Assembly: GCA_964486625.1 (NCBI GenBank)
Contig: CAZANW010000016.1
Coordinates: 1-32,478, forward strand
From: JAWCQZ01 sp964486625
GTDB lineage: Archaea > Halobacteriota > Syntropharchaeia > JACQPP01
DNA: 32,478 nucleotides
Direction of reading: 5' to 3'
The notes beneath the pieces are model-generated. The model was not told where the DNA came from. It was given only the letters and a program-made list of their open reading frames with translations, and searched no databases. Shown here one piece after another: positions 29,087 through 32,478 of the stretch; positions within the stretch are counted from its first letter, which is position 1, and the number at the start of each line of letters is the position of its first letter. The translations under genes and the position numbers were made by a program.

Positions 29087-29608
29087 ATGGCGACTCTCCG
29101 GCCCCCCGTTCTTGTTTCTTCCGGTCCTCGCCCCCATCCTCCCGAGATGGAACTGGGGCAGGCCAGGAGCCTCGCATCCTCCCGGCACCACTCGCGCTCG
29201 TTCCGCGTCGGCGAGCCCGCCCAGAAATCATACGACCACTATACGATGCTCCGGACCGCCCGCCCAGGGCCGCTGCTCGACCGCCTCTACGTCCGCATCG
29301 GGGCCCCCGTCGGAATCGTGGCGCCGCCGGAGGCCGGAAGGTTTCCCGACTTCGCCCGGCTCCCCCTCGGCGCCCTCGGCGAGGCGGTCCGGGAGGCCGC
29401 GAAGTCCACCGCGGGCGTGGACGCCCTCGACCAGTTCGTCCGCTCGGCGGGGCGCCCGGGCGACCCCCTCGCCCTCGTCCGGCGGGCGGTGGCCCTCCGG
29501 GCCCTCGGAAAACTCACGCGCGAGGAGGCCATCCAGGCCTACGCGGTCTATTTGAGGGAGAGGCGGAGCCGGCCGGAACTGGAAAAAGTGGTGGAGTGGC
29601 TGCTCTGA
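29087..29608 (+). CDS. Unknown cytosolic protein
   Basis: 173 residues by the ATG at 29087, chosen from TATA spacing; other in-frame ATGs at 29063, 29147 and 29246. The first about 55 residues are Pro/Ser/His-rich and look disordered. From about residue 55 the sequence is ordered and mostly helical: LLDRLYVRIGAPVGIVAPP, LPLGALGEAVREAAK, GVDALDQFVRSAGRPGDPLALVRRAVALRALGKLTREEAIQAYAVYL. No membrane segment, Cys or recognisable motif. It has G/C-rich third positions like its neighbours and a clear promoter, so it is likely real, but I cannot assign a family. Confidence 0.62.
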   Translation: MATLRPPVLVSSGPRPHPPEMELGQARSLASSRHHSRSFRVGEPAQKSYDHYTMLRTARPGPLLDRLYVRIGAPVGIVAPPEAGRFPDFARLPLGALGEAVREAAKSTAGVDALDQFVRSAGRPGDPLALVRRAVALRALGKLTREEAIQAYAVYLRERRSRPELEKVVEWLL

Positions 29609-29669
29609 TTGCGGTCGATTCGCAAACCCCATCGTCCCGTCGGCAACGGGGTGAAATGCTCCGGCCGGG

Positions 29670-30203
29670 TCAACCGGGCGGGAAGCGCCCCCGGTCCGAC
29701 CAGACGCGCGCGTCCGGGACCGGGCGGCTCCCCCGGAACACCCGCGCGTCCCGCAGCACGCGGCGCACGTAGGGGTCGAGCCCGGGCTCGGCGCGCCCGA
29801 CCCACCGGGTGGCGGACATCGTGGAGTCGGGCCGGACCCGGACCTCCCCCCGGGGGCGGACCAGAATGGCGGCGAGGAGGTTGTGGTATCCGTCGGCCAG
29901 GTGCGGCGCGGGGCCCGTGGGGAACCAGACCTCGTAGAATCCGATGGTCCGGACCGCATCGACGCCGAGGCCGGCCTCCGTCCGGGCGATGCGCTTGGCC
30001 GCTTCGCCGAGACGCTCGTTCTTGAGAAGCCGGCCCCCCAGGAACCACCACAACCCCTTGGAGGGCGGCTCCTCCCGCCGCACCAGCAGGACCCGCCCCC
30101 GGTGGCGGACCACGACATCCACGCAGCAGAGGGGGAAGTTCCGGACGAATGCCCGGTGAAGCGGGGCGGGGACACGTCCCCGGAGGGTCGGACGCGGCTT
30201 CAC
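29670..30203 (-). CDS. Nudix hydrolase, GDP-mannose mannosyl hydrolase-like
   Basis: 177 residues from GTG at 30203, which overlaps the TGA of the upstream gene by four bases (GTGA); a GTG at 30206 is the alternative. The Nudix box region reads GGRLLKNERLGEAAKRIARTEAGLG. Gly, the first Glu and the Arg are kept, but the REUxEE core is degenerate (RIARTE), as in the GDP-mannose mannosyl hydrolase subfamily. The upstream CCVDVVVRHRGRVLLVRR and WWFLGG fit the same group. Mannose metabolism is possible given the glycosyltransferases elsewhere in the window. It is the last gene of an operon with ADH synthase and a presenilin-like protease. Confidence 0.8.
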   Translation of the reverse strand: MKPRPTLRGRVPAPLHRAFVRNFPLCCVDVVVRHRGRVLLVRREEPPSKGLWWFLGGRLLKNERLGEAAKRIARTEAGLGVDAVRTIGFYEVWFPTGPAPHLADGYHNLLAAILVRPRGEVRVRPDSTMSATRWVGRAEPGLDPYVRRVLRDARVFRGSRPVPDARVWSDRGRFPPG

Positions 30204-31132
30204 CACGGCCTTACACCCGCGGCGGCCGCACCGGCGAGGAACCCCGCGATGGCGCCGCTGTTCAGAAACGGCAGCCCCGCGTGGGGCTTGCCGCGGCCCA
30301 CGTAGCGGCTGAGGAGGGCGAATCCGGCGAGGGTCCCGAGGACGGCGCCGAGAGCCGGGATGGTGGCGAACCCTCCGAGGGCGGGCAGCGCGGCAAAGGA
30401 CGGGTTCACGTTGGGCATGTTCGCTGTGACGGCGAGGATGCCGGGGATGATGGCGTCCCCGAGGCCCATGTAGAACGCCTCCTCGCCGCCGATGATCTTG
30501 GTCTGCCTCCGGAAGGAGAAGCCTCGCCTCCGGGGCAGGACGAAGAGGATGGGCACCTTGAGATCGAGAATGCCCTCGGCCAGGGAGACCATGTGGCCGG
30601 TCCGGTAGACCGCGATGAAATCGTAAACGGCGAGGGCCGCCAGGAGGCCGAGGACGAGGGGGACCACCAGGCTGATGCCGAAGAGCCAGGCCGCGAAGGC
30701 CGCCACCGGGAGCATGACCCCGTCCACGACATACCACTCGGGGTGGTAGGCGAGGAGCAGGGTGAGGACCGCCGCGGCGGCGAGGCCCGGGACCTCCCCG
30801 AGGACCAGGCGCAGGCCGGTCCACAGGATGAGGCCGATGGTCCCGAGGAGGACCGCCCGGAAGGATACCTTCCACTCGAGCCGGATGAGGACGAGGAAGA
30901 GGAGGGTGAAGCCGAGCAGGATGGCGACAATCCATCCGATGTTCGACACGTCGGAGGCGTTCGGGAAGGCCTGGAGGGGCTGGAGGACCTCCGGGGGCGC
31001 CTGGCGGACCGGGAGGGTCATGGCGAGGGCCCCGAAGAGGGTGGCGGCGAGGATGCCGCCCATCGCAATCAAGGGGGTTCGGGTGGGTTCCGGGCGACTC
31101 TCGGCGGCCGGGGTCACGGGTTCTGCGCTCAC
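30200..31132 (-). CDS. Presenilin/signal-peptide-peptidase-like intramembrane aspartic protease
   Basis: 310 residues with about nine hydrophobic segments, starting at GTG 31132. A22-family motifs are all visible: YD in AVYDFIAVY (Asp171), GxGD in YMGLGDAIIPG (Asp226), and a PAL-region variant in HAGLPFLNSGA (about residue 289). This matches archaeal presenilin homologues (PSH), which cleave transmembrane segments. The stop overlaps the GTG of the Nudix gene, and the start overlaps the stop of the ADH synthase gene, each by four bases. No natural substrate can be named. Confidence 0.88.
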   Translation of the reverse strand: MSAEPVTPAAESRPEPTRTPLIAMGGILAATLFGALAMTLPVRQAPPEVLQPLQAFPNASDVSNIGWIVAILLGFTLLFLVLIRLEWKVSFRAVLLGTIGLILWTGLRLVLGEVPGLAAAAVLTLLLAYHPEWYVVDGVMLPVAAFAAWLFGISLVVPLVLGLLAALAVYDFIAVYRTGHMVSLAEGILDLKVPILFVLPRRRGFSFRRQTKIIGGEEAFYMGLGDAIIPGILAVTANMPNVNPSFAALPALGGFATIPALGAVLGTLAGFALLSRYVGRGKPHAGLPFLNSGAIAGFLAGAAAAGVRPW

Positions 31133-31932
31133 TTTTTCTTGATCTCTTTGAGCGCCTCTTTAACCGTCGCGTTCCCGTGGACCACTCGCGCGATGGCCCG
31201 CGTCATCCCGGTCGGGTCGGCGTGCTGGAAGACGTTGCGGCCGATGGAGGCCCCCTTCGCCCCCGCCTCCATGGCGTCCCGCACCATCTCCAGGACCCCG
31301 GTGTCGGAGTCGGCCTTCGGGCCTCCGGCAATCACGATGGGGACCGGGCACCCCTTCACCGCTTCCGCGAAGGTGTCGGGGTCGCCGGTGTAGGGGGTCT
31401 TGATGATGTCGGCGCCCAACTCCGCGCCGAGGCGGGCCACGTGCTTCACGTGGGCGGGGTCGTGCTCGGACTTGATTTTCCTGCCCCGGGGGTACATCAT
31501 CGCCACCAGCGGCATCCCCCACTCCATGCACTCGCGGGAGACCTCCCCGAGTTCGCGGAGCATCCGGGGCTCCTCCGCGGCCCCCACGTTGACGTGGACC
31601 GAGATGGCGTCGGCCCCCATCTTCACGACCTCCTGGACGGTGGCGACCTGGACCTTGTTCAGGGGGTCGGGGGCGAGGGTCGTGGAGGCGGTGATGTGGA
31701 TGATGAGGCCCACGTCCCGGCCGTAGCCCCGGTGGCCCGCCCGCGCGATGCCCTTGTGGACCAGGACCGCGTCGGCGCCCCCGTCCGCCACGGCGTCCAC
31801 CATGCGGGGCATGGACTCCAGGCCCCGGATGGGGCCCATGGAGGTCCCGTGGTCCATGGGGACGATGACCGTGTTCCCGTCCTTGCGGTTGATGATGCGC
31901 TCCATGCGGATGCGCTTCCCCAGTTCGGTCAT
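31129..31932 (-). CDS. aroA': 2-amino-3,7-dideoxy-D-threo-hept-6-ulosonate (ADH) synthase
   Basis: First step of the archaeal route to 3-dehydroquinate that bypasses DAHP synthase. 267 residues, DhnA-type class I aldolase barrel. Residues known to matter in the Methanocaldococcus enzyme can be placed: Asp in PMDHGTSMGP (about 27), Tyr in MMYPRGRK (about 146) and Schiff-base Lys in DIIKTPYTGDP (about 178); also IAGGPKADSD and GASIGRNVFQ for phosphate binding. The partner 3-dehydroquinate synthase II is not in the window. First gene of a coupled operon with the presenilin-like protease and Nudix genes. Confidence 0.87.
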   Translation of the reverse strand: MTELGKRIRMERIINRKDGNTVIVPMDHGTSMGPIRGLESMPRMVDAVADGGADAVLVHKGIARAGHRGYGRDVGLIIHITASTTLAPDPLNKVQVATVQEVVKMGADAISVHVNVGAAEEPRMLRELGEVSRECMEWGMPLVAMMYPRGRKIKSEHDPAHVKHVARLGAELGADIIKTPYTGDPDTFAEAVKGCPVPIVIAGGPKADSDTGVLEMVRDAMEAGAKGASIGRNVFQHADPTGMTRAIARVVHGNATVKEALKEIKKK

Positions 31933-31959
31933 GGCAAGTCCGGTTTCCGGAGCGGGCCC

Positions 31960-31967
31960 ATAATATA
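31960..31967 (-). promoter_or_regulatory. TATA box of the ADH synthase operon
   Basis: On the minus strand CTATATTA, centred 31 bases upstream of the ATG at 31932 and immediately after the MaoC-like stop codon (31969-31971). Confidence 0.6.
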
Positions 31968-31968
31968 G

Positions 31969-32397
31969 TTATCCCGGGCCTGCTCCTTCATACATCAGGA
32001 CCAGTTCCCCCTCCCACGCTTTCCGCTTCAGCGCCACGTTCTCGCACTCCACCCTCCAGCGCACGATGCGCCGCCCGTCCTTCAAGGTCTTGACCTCCGC
32101 GGCCTCCGCCGTCGCCCGGATTCCCTGCCCCGGGTGGACCGGCTGGACGAACTTGGAGTGAATCTCCAGGAGCGCGATGGTCCGCTCGAAGAGCCCGGTG
32201 TTGTAGAGGAGGCCGAAGAGCAGAGAGACCAGCATGAAGCCGGGCGCCACCCGGCCCTGGAGCCCCTTCGCCTTGGCGGCCTCGTCGCTGAGGAAGATGG
32301 GGTTCACGGCCCATGTCCAGGAGGCGAACTGGTCGATGTCGGTCCCGCTGACGATGCGCTCGCGGGAGATGACCCTGATGCCGGGCTTCAGGTCCAT
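31969..32397 (-). CDS. MaoC-like hot-dog protein, apparently without the catalytic Asp/His
   Basis: 142 residues, single hot-dog domain of the MaoC/(R)-hydratase group. The active hydratase signature has an Asp before Asn-Pro and a His shortly after. Here the segment reads TWAVNPIFLSDEAAKAKGL, where Asn-Pro is kept but Asp and His positions are hydrophobic. The following RVAPGFMLVSLLFGLLY corresponds to the GxIAxGxL helix. The fold assignment is good; classical hydratase activity is doubtful, so it may bind an acyl-CoA or serve another role. No clear TATA box is seen upstream; 32398-32478 holds nothing I can assign. Confidence 0.72.
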   Translation of the reverse strand: MDLKPGIRVISRERIVSGTDIDQFASWTWAVNPIFLSDEAAKAKGLQGRVAPGFMLVSLLFGLLYNTGLFERTIALLEIHSKFVQPVHPGQGIRATAEAAEVKTLKDGRRIVRWRVECENVALKRKAWEGELVLMYEGAGPG

Positions 32398-32478
32398 GCT
32401 ACACCCCCCTTGGGGTCACTTGTCGGGCCGCGCGCTTGTTGCCGCTCCACTCGCGCTCTCCATGCCCCGTCGCGCGGG

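Noticed and set aside
32418..32478. Possible third copy of the structured repeat at the window end
   Set aside because: CGGGCCGCGCGCT is shared with 23634-23646, but the following bases diverge and the rest is cut off. In sequence this GC-rich, a 13-base match is not enough.

Overview
The window reads as chromosomal DNA of a GC-rich archaeon. Supporting signs are ribosomal protein eS17, a type II methionine aminopeptidase, a CofD-type F420 enzyme, an archaeal 2-amino-3,7-dideoxy-heptulosonate (ADH) synthase, a presenilin/SPP-type protease, and many AT-rich boxes 25-31 bases upstream of start codons, as expected for archaeal TATA boxes on leaderless transcripts. Lysine by the DAP route (asd, dapA, dapB), ThyX and dolichyl-phosphate glycosylation genes fit a euryarchaeal lineage. 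A Thermoplasmata-related placement is my guess only; no rRNA is present.

Layout. 1-2.1 kb: divergent GH57 amylase (cut by the window edge) and ROK sugar kinase. 2.1-6.4 kb: thyX, an AAA ATPase, a NERD-domain membrane protein, a dolichyl-phosphate-type glycosyltransferase and two small genes. 6.5-9 kb: a large membrane/surface protein and a lipoprotein. 9-12.8 kb: a three-gene minus-strand operon with two GT-C membrane glycosyltransferases. 12.8-16.2 kb: TPR protein, an anchored exported protein, dapB-dapA and eS17. 16.3-22.4 kb: aldolase/SDR fusion, two small Cys proteins, an LsrF-like aldolase, two M24 peptidases and a prepilin-type peptidase. 22.4-24.5 kb: a ThiF-like E1 with three DsrE-superfamily proteins. 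24.5-26.5 kb: asd and cofD. 26.5-27.3 kb: noncoding, repeat-rich and highly foldable. 27.3-29.6 kb: an EF-Tu/SelB-like GTPase, a DUF1405 membrane protein and an unknown gene. 29.7-32.4 kb: operon of ADH synthase, presenilin-like protease and Nudix, preceded by a MaoC-like gene.

The most unusual content is noncoding. (1) Four AT-rich elements (2925-3001, 13573-13705, 20460-20529, 28368-28444) are built from consecutive 7-base units, with an A-rich half followed by a complementary T-rich half. Each sits just downstream of at least one gene, so they may be bidirectional terminators. (2) A structured repeat of about 190 bp occurs twice. One copy lies inside and in frame with a PMT-type glycosyltransferase gene; the other splits the DsrE cluster. 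A hairpin inside it differs between the copies by changes that keep the base pairing. (3) 26486-27282 holds a degenerate tandem duplication with strong stem-loops and no convincing protein gene.

All function calls rest on reading translated sequence for motifs. No database or folding search was run.
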